From positions 72,501 to 136,500 of the forward strand of contig JAJTWR010000005.1 of assembly GCA_021613335.1 (NCBI GenBank): 64,000 bases of DNA, given 5' to 3'. Below, in pieces: positions 50,677-62,318 of this stretch (its first letter is position 1; each line of letters begins with the position of its first letter). The position numbers and the translations under genes were made by a program. Below the pieces are notes generated by a model, which saw nothing but the letters and a program-made list of their open reading frames with translations, was not told where the DNA came from and searched no databases. This DNA comes from Whitmania pigra. Lineage: Eukaryota; Annelida; Clitellata; Hirudinida; Haemopidae.

Positions 50677-53671
50677 ATGCAGCTCCAAAAGCCTTCGTTT
50701 ATAATAAATCATTCATTTTGTTTCTGCTTAGTTCAACTTAGTTCCTACTACTTTCTATTGGCAATTGACATAATGGTTGTAGCTAAGAAATACGATGCTG
50801 AGGAATTTGTATCTGCCTTATTATCTATAACCAGAGAATTTGATGCTGCGACTAAGGCTTCCTATACCAAAGCTGTTGGCATTTTTGGTGAACTTTGCAA
50901 AGCATTGAAAACAAAAAAAAAGCATTGAAAACAAGAAGAGAATTCATGTCGGGTGTAAAAGATTTAAGTTAGAGATTTTTTCGAGAAATGCCTTGTGGAT
51001 GGTATGGCAGCCAATTCAAGGGGTGTTGAAGAAGTCATGTCTAATAATATTAACTATGGAAGCCGGGTAATTCCTGCATCAGGCACTACCTCAAAATCAA
51101 GAAAATGGCTGAATATTTTCAAAGATTGCACAATTGAGATATTGTTGAGAGACTTGTCTGAAGCTGAATACCAATATTTGCATGAAGGGAAACATTCCAA
51201 ACGCCAGTGCAATAACTATGTCCGTACCATGATAAAACCCATCACCACTCCTTGAGTTATTGTGAAAAGAAGTGGAAATGTTAGACACTACTATTTCTTC
51301 TCCAAGCATAGCGAATGTAGATCATTTCTATGTTCGCTAAGTAGGAAATCTATCCAGGTTTTTTACAAACCTTGAGAAACACATTCACAAAGGAGTTCTC
51401 GGACTGCAATTGCGAGGGGAGAGTCGAACATTGGTTCAGAAGGAGCTGGAGCTGTTGAATATCGCATTAAGTCAAAGGTTAACCAAAAATTGATGGCTTG
51501 CGGAAATAGCACAGGGATTTACACCAGGCAAGTCTTGAAAAAAACATATACTTCATTATGAACGATGAAGTTTTGACACTTCACCATAGGTGTCAGTATG
51601 AGGCCTTAGAAACGGATACAAAATTTATACAATTAAGTGTTTTTCCGTTTCAGGTGATGTATTTCTTTTGTCATCAAGTTTTTATAGCTTTGGGGATTGT
51701 TGCCAAGGAGGGTGTTTGCCCAGTTTTATATTTCTATTCAACTGGGTTTGTGGTTCGCATGCAGGCTTGCGTTACAAAAAGAATTTCTTTGTATAGCGGG
51801 GTTATTAGCTATGAAAAACAAATCATACCCTGCTTTGATTTTTTTGGTACCGAACACTCAAAGGATTACATAGACATACCTTTGAAAGTGTTTAGGAAAG
51901 TAGTTAAAGGATTTACTCGGATGTGGTCAATTTCTTCATTGATAGTTACTGATTATTCCCAGGCATCAATGCAGTCATTGATGGACATTTTCAATGAAAT
52001 GACTGTATCAGAATACATACAGAAAATATATGATTAGGTGAACAACTTATCCGGTGATGCTATGGGTATAGCCTTTACGCTTTGCTGCGCATTTCATGAA
52101 AATGACAGCATGTGATGTTAGATTGGCTGCAAATGATGAGGAGGAAAATTTGTTGCATCAGTATAATGAGGCCAAAGACAAAGGGCCTGATAAGAGATCA
52201 TCGAGAAGAGAATCAAATGAGATAGGAGGAAAGAAGTTATTTTGGAGTGAGAAGCGCTATTTTTATCAATCTGAAGTACCACTGAGGTTGATTTCTATAT
52301 TGACAAAAGATGCTGAATATAACGTAAAAAAATTACAAAAATTAATTAATAATTTCCTGCACGATTGGAGCCTGGAGTTCAGTGTCCCACAAGGTTTGGC
52401 ATCATGGTTATTACTAAAATCATAGATGCCTCAACTTTTCTTGGAGTCGATTCTTACATTCGAGCTTACATTTCTGTTCTTCATTCTAAAACACAAACCC
52501 TCGGACTGATGAGGTCTTTCAATCTTTTAAGAAATTTTCGTTCTGAAGAAGTTCCTGAAGCGGTTCCCTATGAAGAGATTCGTGACGAATCTACTACTTT
52601 TTATGAAAGAAGTTTCTTTTTTAAGTTATACTTAGACCTTGCAATCAAGATAACATATGTGGCCTTGGACATAAATGCACCGACGAATAAGTTTTACAAC
52701 GAGGGGTTGTGTTGGACTTTCTTAACAAAATATGCTGCTATACTTCCTTTATGGTGCTCTTTCGGCAATCCCCATCGCAAGAGATTTTCCAATGCGGTCG
52801 TTGAAAATAATTTTAGTCACATCAAGCATGATCTACTTGGAGGGGCTTCGAACTTAAAAGCGACCACGTTCATTGAAAGGATTGAGCCCGGCATAAAGCA
52901 TTGGATATGGTCGTGCTTTTGGTAGAGCAGTTTTACAAAAAAAAATTAAGTCTCAGTCAAAGGATAAAGAAGTTTCAGACGTATGAAAGAAAGGAAATAA
53001 AAAAGAGTCTACTTATTTCACTAAGTTGAGAAATAAGAAACTACTCCAGAATGCTGGCCACGACTACAGGTTAAAACTAAAGCCAGGGAGTTATGGCCCA
53101 ATTCGATCCTAAAAGATCCCTTCTTTTTTGATGTATCGGGATGAGGGACGAGACAACGTCGTGGTCATGGCGAAGGCGAATGATAAACTGCTCTACCTCG
53201 AAGATTTCCATCTTTTACTTAAAAAGGAGTGGCTTTCATCCACACTTATGGATTTTCTTGGGACATGTATCAAACCTTTGAGACAATCGACCTACATATC
53301 TTGTTGTCTGGTAACGCTGGCTTTGGATGGGAAGGCCATAGAAGAGTACGTATGGAATGAAATAAATTTCACCAAGAAATATGTTCTTATTCCATATAAC
53401 AAAGGAGGCAATCATTTCGTTTGCTTCGTTGTAAAAGGAAATATTGTTTTTCAATTCTATGCCAGGAGATGACCGATTTTTGGCAAAATTGAAACAAGTT
53501 GGTTGATGGCTTATCTATGTGTTCAAGAATGGCCCATGGGATACTAAGCAGCAAGATAGTCATAACTGTTGTATGTTTGTTGTTTTTACCCTGCGTCAAA
53601 TTGATGATGAAGGAACGTTTCCATCAGAGGGTATAGAGGCAGATGGGATGAGGCAATCGTATGCTACATAA
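50677..53671 (+). mobile_element. Mutator-like transposon with Ulp1/C48-type domain
   Basis: Plus-strand frames run in conserved order but are broken by several frameshifts and stops. 50772-50928 is an N-terminal segment ending in a local duplication of AGCATTGAAAACAA. 50995-51255 has GTTSKSRKWLNIFKDCTIEI. 51558-52037 is a MULE-type transposase core, VTDYSQASMQSLMDIFNEMT. 52365-52925 has FSNAVVENNFSHIKHDLL. In MULE terms, D2 (DYS, ~51951) and E (VVENNF, ~52803) are visible. The place of the first Asp (expected D-A-T-G) reads YFYSTG, so the triad is damaged. 53128-53671 is a Ulp1-like cysteine-protease remnant: NHFVCFVV supplies the His and, after a frameshift, DTKQQDSHNCCMFVVF supplies the Gln and Cys. 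Terminal inverted repeats were not found. Confidence 0.65.
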
Positions 53672-53879
53672 AACATACTCATGTTATATAAGTTTGTTAT
53701 ATATTTTCTGAAAGTCTAGTGAAGTACTTTCAGATGCCATACATGAATGTAATGCACAAGTTATGTCATAGAAGTTAAGCTTCACTTTATGCCATTTCTT
53801 GACTGGAAATTTTGGACATTCCTTACAAAAATTGGAATAACAATAATTTGAATAATGTTTATCTGTGCTATTCTTATTA

Positions 53880-54005
53880 TTGAGGAGCCAAGAAGATAAG
53901 TTGGAGTGAGAAGTCTATTTTATAAATCTGGAAAATCTACTGAGGTTGATTTCTATCATAACAAAAGATACTGAATATTACTTAATTAAATTACAAAAAT
54001 TAATT
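53880..54005 (+). repeat. diverged duplicate of MULE segment 52225-52350
   Basis: TTGGAGTGAGAAG, CACTGAGGTTGATTTCTAT versus CTACTGAGGTTGATTTCTAT, and ACAAAAGAT..TGAATAT..TTACAAAAATTAATTAAT align in order with 52230-52350. The peptides LISIITKDTEYYLIKLQKLI and LISILTKDAEYNVKKLQKLI correspond. Confidence 0.8.
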
Positions 54006-54009
54006 AATA

Positions 54010-54887
54010 TTAATAATAATAATAATATTGTACCCATAATTGATATGTTTTCCTTGATGGATCTATTTCTAATCTACTTGGAGGTCTTCGTATCTTTTTT
54101 GGTTTTGTCATTGATGAGAACGGTTCAATCCTGTTTTCCTCATATACTGGTAACTTATTATCGCATTCGGGTACCGTGTTTGTACACTCTTCTTCAGCTG
54201 GTGCCTGTTCAATTTTATCCTTGTTCTTCATTACCATTGATTTCCGTTGCCTGTTTTGTTTTATCAACTGGCTTGAGTGTTAGATCGAACACATAGAATA
54301 ACTCTTTTAGAGCTCCTTTAGTACTACGTGGTTTCAATTGGTTGACGTACTATTTTCCTGTTTACTTCGACATCGTAGACCAATCGTCCATGTTTCCTTG
54401 GAATTTTGCCTGGTACCCATGAAGGATAGTTTGGATTATCATACCAAGGGAAATAAACCGTGTCATCTTCTGAAAACCGTCTATGATGACCATTCCCTTT
54501 TTTAATTCTTTTATCTTGAGAATTATTTCGATGTTCATTAAGTTGGAGGTCCTATAATGTTGTTCTTAACTGCCTTCCCATCAGATTTTCAGCTGGTGTC
54601 TTTGGTCCTAGTAAAGATGGACATGGTGTTGTTCTGTACATCAACAAAAATCTTTGAAGCATGTCTACTGTAGTTCTTTCCCCATTTAATTTTTGTAAGG
54701 TCCTTTTGAAAGTATCCTCAAATCTTTCAGCCTGTCCATTGCAATGTAGCTGGTAAGGTGAGATTTCATATGCTTGATTCCATGTTGTTGTATTTGTGTA
54801 TTGAATGTTGAAGAGATAACTCGTAATTGTAATAAGACAAGACCACTTTATTAGAACTGAAACTGGCTTGAAACTTGATACAAGCAC
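54010..54887 (-). mobile_element. Ty3/Gypsy pol fragment (integrase C-terminal part)
   Basis: The minus-strand frame 54887-54552 has CNGQAERFEDTFKRTLQKL, RFLLMYRTTPCPSLLGPKTP and AENLMGRQLRTTL, the end of a K02A2.6-like Gypsy integrase core. A second frame at about 54530-54300 continues with GHHRRFSEDDTVYF, WVPGKIPRKHGRLVYDVEV, typical of the post-core GPF/GPY-type domain. A third, 54267-54010, is a charged tail with KKIRRPPSRLEID. Stops separate the parts. No LTR, protease or reverse transcriptase is visible nearby, so this is a 5'-truncated dead copy. Confidence 0.8.
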
Positions 54888-55151
54888 TCTCGGAAATCCA
54901 TGTTAAGCGAAAATCTTTTTTATTTCTCTAATTGTGGCATTGAATTTCTATAATTTTTAAGTAGTCAGAGGTCCGGACTTTAATTTGAACATATTAGGAT
55001 GTTGAAATATTTTATTTATTTATATATCTATGCTATCTTTGGTCGTGAACATAAACAGGAAGTAAGTATTTTTCGGGTCAATTTTTGAGGCTCGTCTACC
55101 GATTGCAAATCATCGAAATGGTATATTTTTGGAAAGGTATTTTAATGTAGT

Positions 55152-55709
55152 TTATGTTGGGTCTTTGTAAGAATAACAAGTTGAACAGAAAACTTTATTG
55201 GCTGTCAAATATTTGGAAACGAAAACGAGAACCGAAATATTGCTAATGGCTTGTAGCATTTGGAAGATGAGTTTAGGACCATCTGTAAAATCTCTGGGTT
55301 TTTTGATAGCAAACCAGCTACCATCATCTATGCCATGAGTGTGTCCTGCCACAATTATTCTTTTGCCTTTTGATCTGGTGGATATGCTTTTTGTCTGAAC
55401 CATGTCAGCATTGAGTTCTTGAAGTTTGGCATCCTTCTCCCTCATGAGATTGTTGTGCTCTTTGCAATTTTCTTTCAAAGCCGCATTTTTTTCTTCAAGC
55501 TTTCTAAGTTCAGCACCCTTCTCCTTCCTGAGATCCTCAAGCTTCTTGCGCTTTCCTTTCAGAACTTTATTTTCTTCTTCAAGCTTTCTAACTTCCCCAT
55601 CTTTCTCCCTCATGACGTCATCGTGCTCTTTGCACTTTTCTGTCAAAGCGGCATTTTGTTCTAGCTTCTTGATTTGTTCGCCTTTCGGATCCACTGCTGA
55701 CCAATTCAC
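55152..55709 (-). CDS. coiled-coil protein fragment
   Basis: A 185-codon frame. The first ~105 residues form a heptad-type Glu/Lys/Leu coiled coil built from two roughly 50-residue internal repeats: each has KEH(D/N)(D/N)(V/L)MREKD and (V/L)RKLEE(E/K)N. The rest is globular with RIIVAGHTHGIDDGSWFAIK and DFTDGPKLIFQML. No family is named. It lies just downstream, on the same strand, of the kinase-like exons at 56080-56970 and may be the C-terminal part of the same gene, or an independent gene. Confidence 0.45.
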   Translation of the reverse strand: MNWSAVDPKGEQIKKLEQNAALTEKCKEHDDVMREKDGEVRKLEEENKVLKGKRKKLEDLRKEKGAELRKLEEKNAALKENCKEHNNLMREKDAKLQELNADMVQTKSISTRSKGKRIIVAGHTHGIDDGSWFAIKKPRDFTDGPKLIFQMLQAISNISVLVFVSKYLTANKVFCSTCYSYKDPT

Positions 55710-56079
55710 ACGGCAACATATGGATTTGTTGTGCTATAGCTTTACCTATTGGCCCTTGGAATTCAACAACAAATTTTTATTTGATTAGTCTACAAAATTA
55801 TACCTATTCTTTATTATGGTTAAAAAATTTTACCTGAAAATTTATTTGGATCATTTGGTAATCCGTCCAGGTAGGTTATGATATGCCAAAGGTGGAGCTT
55901 ATTAAAATGGAGAAGACATCCAATTAAATATAGCCTTCTCTTCAACTTTCTTTCTAGACAAGCCACTAAGCCATTGTCCTTTGCCTGGGAAATATAAAGC
56001 ATATTTATAACATTTATGATAACAATCCAGAACAGGCAGAGAGCAAGAGCAAGCCAGAATATCAAACAACTTGTTCTAA

Positions 56080-56970
56080 AATGAGTTTAGGATTGCATTT
56101 GGTCCAGATATTTTGTAATTCTCGCTAGATAATTTTTTGATATCTAGCTTATCTGTAATGCAATTAGCATCTTTCAATTTGTAAATGAAACATGCCACAT
56201 ACTGATCAGGTGGAAGGTCTGAAGTTGGGAGATCTGCAGACCTCACCTCTAACTTTGTGGGCAGCAAAAGGGGAGTAACTCTTGAGTTCGCTGGATGTTC
56301 CATCCACTTTACCTTTCCTGAAGTTGGAAATAATTATTCTCTTCTTTATGCCATCACTTAGGATGAGTACTTCCGATGGCCTAAGATCCATGTGAACTGC
56401 AACATTAGGATAGCAACAACTGGCTAAACTTCTTAAACTTCTGCATGCACATTTTACATTTTTTATTCCCGAACTTCTTAGTTTGATCTTTTACAAAAGT
56501 TTCTGAGGGAAATTTTCTGAAGGTCTCTCCAACTGCTTTGTGGTAACTCCACACTAAGAATGCAATCATGCTCAAACTGTGCAAATATGCTTTCTCTGAA
56601 ACCTAAAAATTTTAAAGCATTTTAAATTTCCTATTTCACCATTTTGATGAATTATTACTAACATTTTGGGTTGAACAACTCTAACTTCAAGTGCTGCAAA
56701 TTGAGATGAAATCTCGAGTTCTCTGGATGTTCCATCCACCTTACTTTTCCTGAAGTTGGAGATAATTATTTTCTCCTTTCTGCTATCACCTAGGATGAGT
56801 ACTTTCAAAGGCTTAAGATCCATGTGAACTGCAACATTAAGACTTTGTTAATGTAAATCAGTATTCTATTAAAACTTCTACTACTAACCAATGTCACGTC
56901 TATGAAGCTGTGAAAGTCCTGTGGCAAATGATATTGTTTTCTGTAGATCAGCTCAGTTGACCCCGGCTTT
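56080..56970 (-). pseudogene. protein-kinase-like fragment with duplicated catalytic-loop exon
   Basis: From the 5' end, exon 56968-56890 reads ADLQKTISFATGLSQLHRRD. A GT donor then joins in phase to an AG acceptor near 56833, giving VHMDLKPLKVLILGDSRKEK and IIISNFRKSKVDGTS. This is the kinase helix-E, HRDLKPxN and DFG region, with HRD read as HMD, Asn as Lys and DFG as SNF. A second copy of the catalytic-loop exon lies at about 56404-56210 (VHMDLRPSEVLILSDGIKKR, ISNFRKGKVDGTS). Altered HRD and DFG in both copies suggest a pseudokinase or a decaying tandem duplicate. The N-lobe was not found, and the link to the coiled-coil frame downstream is uncertain. Confidence 0.5.
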
Positions 56971-57479
56971 GAAGGAATCGATTTTTTTATTGTATTTTAA
57001 AAAATAAATTATTGCTTTAGATAACCTTAGCATCTTCATTGTGGTAATGCTGGGCTTTCATTTTTCTGAACAGCTGACCACTGATATTAAAATGGTTGCT
57101 CCGAGGATGGTGGGTATGGGCTTATTCAAGAGGGCAGGCTTAAAGTTTGGTTCTCAATGGGCATTGTTTATTTTTTGAGCTTCAATGAGCATCGAGGAGT
57201 GGATGAAGTTGAAACGTGCTTTGGCTGTTGAGGTATATTTGTAAGGTCACTCGCTCAATCGTTGTCATGCTTTGTGCATTCTCTAGACATTTCAATACTG
57301 TCTCCCGGTTGTGTTCCTGGCTGGCAATCATGTCGTATTTCATGGGTAATTGGTGATGTAAAGAAGAAACCCGGCCTCTCATTAACAGCAAGGTCAAAAC
57401 ATTGATGGGGTGAGACAATCTGTTTTGAGATCTCCCCGACATTTTGCCCGCAAACATGCATCTGCTCTTGTGTCGACAT

Positions 57480-57790
57480 GATCAATGAGTCTTTCCTATC
57501 AACACTGAACCAGATAGGCATGGGATTTGTATGGTTCTAGCAGGACGGTGCTCCACTGCACACACACACATTGCACGTGTCAAGTACCTTTTTGCAGCTG
57601 AACTTCCCAGAACACTTCATCTCCATTAGGGGTGACCTGCAGTGGATCACCTAAAGAACAACATTTGTCAAGCTGTCGCCAACACACCTATCGATGCTGG
57701 AAATAGTTGACTGAAATTTCAGAGCTAGATTAATGCAGTGTATTGAGAAGAATGGATGCCATCTGCCTGATATCATCTTTAAAACTGGTA
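57480..57790 (+). mobile_element. mariner/Tc1-type DDE transposase remnant
   Basis: FVWF then a stop then QDGAPLHTHTLHVSSTFLQL and NFPEHFISIRGDLQW, then, after two stops, RARLMQCIEKNGCHL. This is the order QDGAPPH ... FP ... R/GxxxWP ... CI..NGGH seen in DDE_3 (Tc1/mariner superfamily) transposases. The third catalytic acid region is lost to stops. An overlapping minus-strand frame (57521-57255) shows no matching motif. Confidence 0.55.
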
Positions 57791-57799
57791 AGACATTTA

Positions 57800-58560
57800 A
57801 ATGTTATACTTGATGCTGTTCAAAGAATTACTTGTATATCTGCATTACTTTTGTAAATTGTTTATACATATTTTATTTTTTAAACTCTATCAAAATATTT
57901 TAGAAATAATTTTCCATGTTTTTTTTTATTTAGGTTACATGGTTCAATTTTGTCTCAAGGGTTCTTCAATGATCCACTGAAACCTAGAGCCTCAACCAAA
58001 AAGTGTTGTCACGAAAATCATGCTGAGGTCTGCGCTGAACGGACACAGATTTGGTCAAGATGATCGAGCCTAGTGGTTATTTAATCATCAAAGGATCCAA
58101 GAAAGTTCTCATTGCTCAGGAAAAGATGCCTAACAGGTGGGCATGTCTGACTTTTGTGTGTTGTCAGAAGGATCCAAACCATATATGAATAAATAAGACT
58201 TAATGTGACTGAGTGATGTCTTGCATTAATCATGTTATTCATAATGTGAATAATTCTATTCTCAAATGTTATCATTATGTTATTAGTATATCTCACTTTT
58301 GGCTAATCCTGGTTTCTATTGCTGGAAGTAGGCTTTCATTCGAGTTAAATCTGTGTTTACTTATAAAATTTATTAGCCACATTTGTTAAGTTTCAATGAA
58401 TGGGAGCATAATTGACGAAATTCAAACTTCCAGGTAGATTTTTCACTCGCTTATATCACTATGCAATATTTCACACCTAATGCCTTTTTTTTAATTATTT
58501 TATTAAAATTATAAACTAATTAATTTTTGAATTTAATCTGCTTTAATTATAAACATAATA
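57800..58560. other. intergenic, no gene seen
   Basis: Unique AT-rich sequence between the mariner remnant and the LINE fragment. Short frames on both strands are without domains. Confidence 0.35.
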
Positions 58561-58574
58561 ATTGACAGATTGTT

Positions 58575-58927
58575 TAAATTATGAAGAAGTTTGAACCAGC
58601 TATTCTCAATTCACATTCAGTGAAAAAAGTGGTCCTTACCATATCCAATCCCAATATCTCTATCATCCCATTCACCACCACCAAATCCCCAATCACATCT
58701 GCAATTCACTTTCACCAACCAGTCCATAAATCATCCATCGTCAACCGAGGCTTTTCCCATGCCTTGCCCGCCGTCTGGAACAACCTGTCTCCCATCATCA
58801 GCCTACGCTCGAGCTCTTCAAGTGTCAGCTGAAGACCTACTTCTTCAAACTATCCCTTCAGGAACCAAGGTGCCTCTGATGCTACACTTAAGGCACTATA
58901 CAAATGAACTATTGTTATTATTATTAA
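58575..58927 (+). mobile_element. 3' end of a CR1/L2-like non-LTR retrotransposon
   Basis: VNRGFSHALPAVWNNLSPII, then LRSSSSS and, in the next frame, FKCQLKTYFFKLS, corresponds to the C-terminus of LINE ORF2 proteins (R..F....P.LWN.LP...R...S...FK..LKT..F). It ends ACTATACAAATGAACTATTG and a short (TTA)n tail typical of CR1/L2-type 3' ends. It is 5' truncated with at least one frameshift. Confidence 0.7.
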
Positions 58928-58929
58928 TA

Positions 58930-60880
58930 GCACTGAGTGCAACAAAGTTCATATTCAGTATTAAAATTAGTCATTTGCTTGTAATGATGATTACAAATGA
59001 GAATAATTTTTGGAGGACAATTAAACTCTAAGCTCCAGGCACAGCCAAGCTATTATTTTGTGGCTTATTCATATTGATATTGCCACAAGAATGCATTTTA
59101 TACATTATCTTGTAAGTGCATAATTAGCATTATAACCCTGTGGCCAGTGAGGAACATGGCGAACATTAAACTAAAGTTGCCCTCGATTTCTCATGCATTT
59201 CTTTTTTAAAAAAATGTGAATGAAGTTTTGAAGTTTCATTTTCTGTTTTGCTTTGCGGAGCTGCTAAGTTTGGCGACTTGGGTGTTGCTAGTAAAAAGTA
59301 CTCTTGTTGGGTAAAATCGTCTATTTGTATGTTGTATGACACTCGGAGAATGATCGACCAGTTTTCAATTTTTATGAATGGAAACATTTGTAATTTGAAA
59401 AATTACTTTCAGTTGCAATATTTTGAAATATGTTTAATAATGATCGATTGTTGAAATAAATTGCATAAGCTGTACATTTTGTTACTTAATTCAACTGATT
59501 TTATAATTACACTCTTAGTGTCTCATTTATTATGCGATTTCATCCGTTTCATTTCGGATAGTCATTATTGTCGTAAAATTTTAATGGAGAGTATCCGGAC
59601 GTCTTCTGATCGCAATTAGATCGTTGGATACGTTGATAATCTGGTGACTCCACTCGAGTCGTGTGCTGTGTTTTCAGTTAAATATCACTTTAGTGACTAA
59701 GTCCATAAAGGAGAACCTATAACTTGTTGTAGGTCTCTGACGCTAACAATGCAAAAGCAAGCAAATTTATTAGAATACAATGTATAAACAATTTTGAAGC
59801 GACAAAATTCATTGATAATAAACGCGGTTTTGTAAATCAACTTCTCTCTTAGGGTACTTCATTTTGAGTAAATTGACTACCAATTTGTTAGAATTGTCTT
59901 AATCTTTTTAAATGTGAACTGGCGATAAAGTATGAAATGCTAAATAAACAAGAAACTTAATAACATCAATATGGATCAAACTGGATCTAACGGGCTATTG
60001 GACTTTCACTTGACACATTCGAATTTATTTTTCATTCTCCAAAACAGGTCATATTTCATGATGATCCCCCTTCCATAAGTAACATTGGTCTGGTAATAGT
60101 CGCTAGCTTGGTATTTTGGTACTATACCTGATGAACACGTAAAACACATACAAGGTCGAATAGCTGGAATATCGATATCATTGCCAGAATCCGTTGTTTT
60201 GAAAGTACCAAGACAGCATTACTAATGTATTTTCTCTTTATTTATCCTTATCTTATTTACTACAAAATTGTATAGGCATCTACCTATCTTACTCGTTTAA
60301 ACCAATTATTTATTTTATAAAAGCGTGTCTTCCGTATAATACTTTCACTACCAGTTTCATCTCGCACAAATTCAACTTTTATCAAAAACAATTTATTAAA
60401 TCTTCAAGAAATATAGTCTTAAAACTGCTCTTTTTACGTTCTGTTAAAATAAGAATGCCAGATAAATTCCAGATAAATTTGTAGGTCTTATGTCCTAAAG
60501 TATCAAATAGAACAAATCTTCCAATAGTCCATCTTTTGCCAAAGCCAGCCTCAAGCTCTTTTCAATAACATGCTACGGACCTAGACTATACAACACCAGT
60601 TCTTTATTAATCCGCCTTTTTGTTTTTATTGGCGCTGTTTCTATTATTTTGATGATTAATACATTTGTTAAGAAAAAATTAAAACTAATAAGCAATCATC
60701 GTCGATGTACGTCGATGTAAGTCGACTTGGCAAGTTGGCATTAGGCCTGATTTTGAAGAGCTGTTTGTAGCACTGTCCGAAGTCCATCATCTTCTACTTA
60801 AATTAATTAACTAATTAAAGTCGGGCGTCCTGAACTGGTAATCCAGTAAGCTATAGCAACTTTCAAGTCTGCAGAAAGTT
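58930..60880. other. intergenic, no gene recognised
   Basis: Unique AT-rich sequence. A frame at 59248-59454 (MLCGAAKFGDLGVASKKYSC) has no recognised domain. Confidence 0.35.
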
Positions 60881-60989
60881 TGTTGCCTACATGCTTGTTC
60901 GACTCGACAAGAAATTCGTTTTTAATCATGCCTCAGAACGTCTGTAGGTCACTGTCGAAAGTGATAGGTTAGCGACGTATTTGAGTCTC

Positions 60990-61335
60990 AGAAAACAAAC
61001 TCTTTACTGCAGTGAATTTTGTTGCCATCGACTACTTTTCCAAGAGCATTTAGCTCGTGTTTATTTTGTTAACATCCATTCCACTTTTAGCATAGAAACA
61101 AAATGCTTGCTCGACATTCCGCCGATATGCTTAACTGCCACGTTATTTTCAGTATTCGCCATTGCAGTTCTAAGTTGCATTGTTAATGTGGGGGAAAGGC
61201 AAGTAACCAAAAAGAAGACTATTAAAATTAAAATAAGTTGAAGAAACATCGACCAATCGATTACAGACATTTTAATCGATTAAAAATTTTAACGATTAAT
61301 CTAGGAAATAATTGGTTAAACCCCAGCCCTAATTA
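60990..61335 (+). mobile_element. possible hAT 3' end
   Basis: ATCGATTAAAAATTTTAACG and ATTAATC repeats lead to AACCCCAGCCCTA, resembling a known style of hAT terminus. Just inside, CLLDIPPICLTATLFSVFAI has the spacing of the hAT dimerisation motif (Y/CLxIP...S..ERxFS), with several mismatches. The matching left end was not found. Confidence 0.35.
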
Positions 61336-61339
61336 TTTG

Positions 61340-62318
61340 CTGTTACATATCGGTTTAATTTTATAAATTAAATTATATTATGAACAATCATGTTTATCTT
61401 AGTTGTTACTCTTAATAACAGAATACAATTTGTACAAAATCACTATTTAAAGATGAAAAATTAAAGTTTTAAAACAGTTCTAAATATGCTCATATAAATA
61501 GTAATAGTATTATACAGATCCCGGTCTTCCTAGACACTATAAATAATTCTTATGTTGTGTTATGTTATTTTTATTTTTAAGATTTTTTTTAAATTTTTTA
61601 TTCAGGGCTTGTTGTGACAGCCTGAGACAACGCTACAGTTTCCGCCTGACGCCTTCTCAATTCTGATTCGAAAATTTTCCCTTCGTCACGGTCTGCTAAA
61701 TTTGAACGCATTGCTATCAACTTTATCTTTAATTAACTATTACAACCGATTCATTTAATCACTAATTTTCAATTGAATACGAAAACTAGGACATTAACTT
61801 AAACTAGGAACATTATGGATTATGTTGCAAGTAATTGCTTTTTAGAATTGTCTTCAATGTAAAAATATTTGATAAAATATATCAATCAAGGCTGATTTAC
61901 AGCACGAAACTTGTTAAGTATCCGTTATCTAACTGCAATTACATTCGAAGCTTGTTAAACCTCACTGCTAAAAATAAACTACCTTTTCAAGAAATGCTTT
62001 CATAAAGGATTTTCTTAGAAAAGACGTAATTAAAAAAAACAATTCAGTAGTTGCCAAACTTGAGTTAACCTCAAGCTATGGTTAAACCCATCATAAGAAG
62101 TTTATAAAAGTGAAGTTACAACTCGTTCCAGATACCATAGTTTTAAATTAAGTTTTAAATTTTCGGTTACTGCGAGGTGAGACTTCAGTTATGATTCGGA
62201 ACAGTTCAAGTTTTTTCAATTCTAATTAATCTTCACTTTTTCATGACTTCAAACTTTATTTTATAATTATACAGCATATTTTACCAAATTAATTATTAAA
62301 CAGAATTTCTTGTGAAAG
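61340..62318. other. ADP-ribosyltransferase upstream region
   Basis: AT-rich non-coding sequence upstream of the ART gene. No exon or recognisable promoter element was found. Confidence 0.4.

Noticed and set aside
53128..53472. The protease-like frame considered as a host SUMO protease gene
   Set aside because: The catalytic Cys lies in another frame beyond a stop, the fragment is far shorter than SENP catalytic domains, and it follows transposase remnants in the same orientation.
55419..55788. Plus-strand Phe/Ser-rich frames of 81 and 120 codons
   Set aside because: They are antisense of the Glu/Lys-rich coiled-coil frame (GAA/AAG read as TTC/CTT), giving artificial hydrophobicity.
57255..57521. 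Minus-strand 88-codon frame overlapping the mariner remnant
   Set aside because: It overlaps plus-strand transposase sequence, has no recognised motif and is of chance length.
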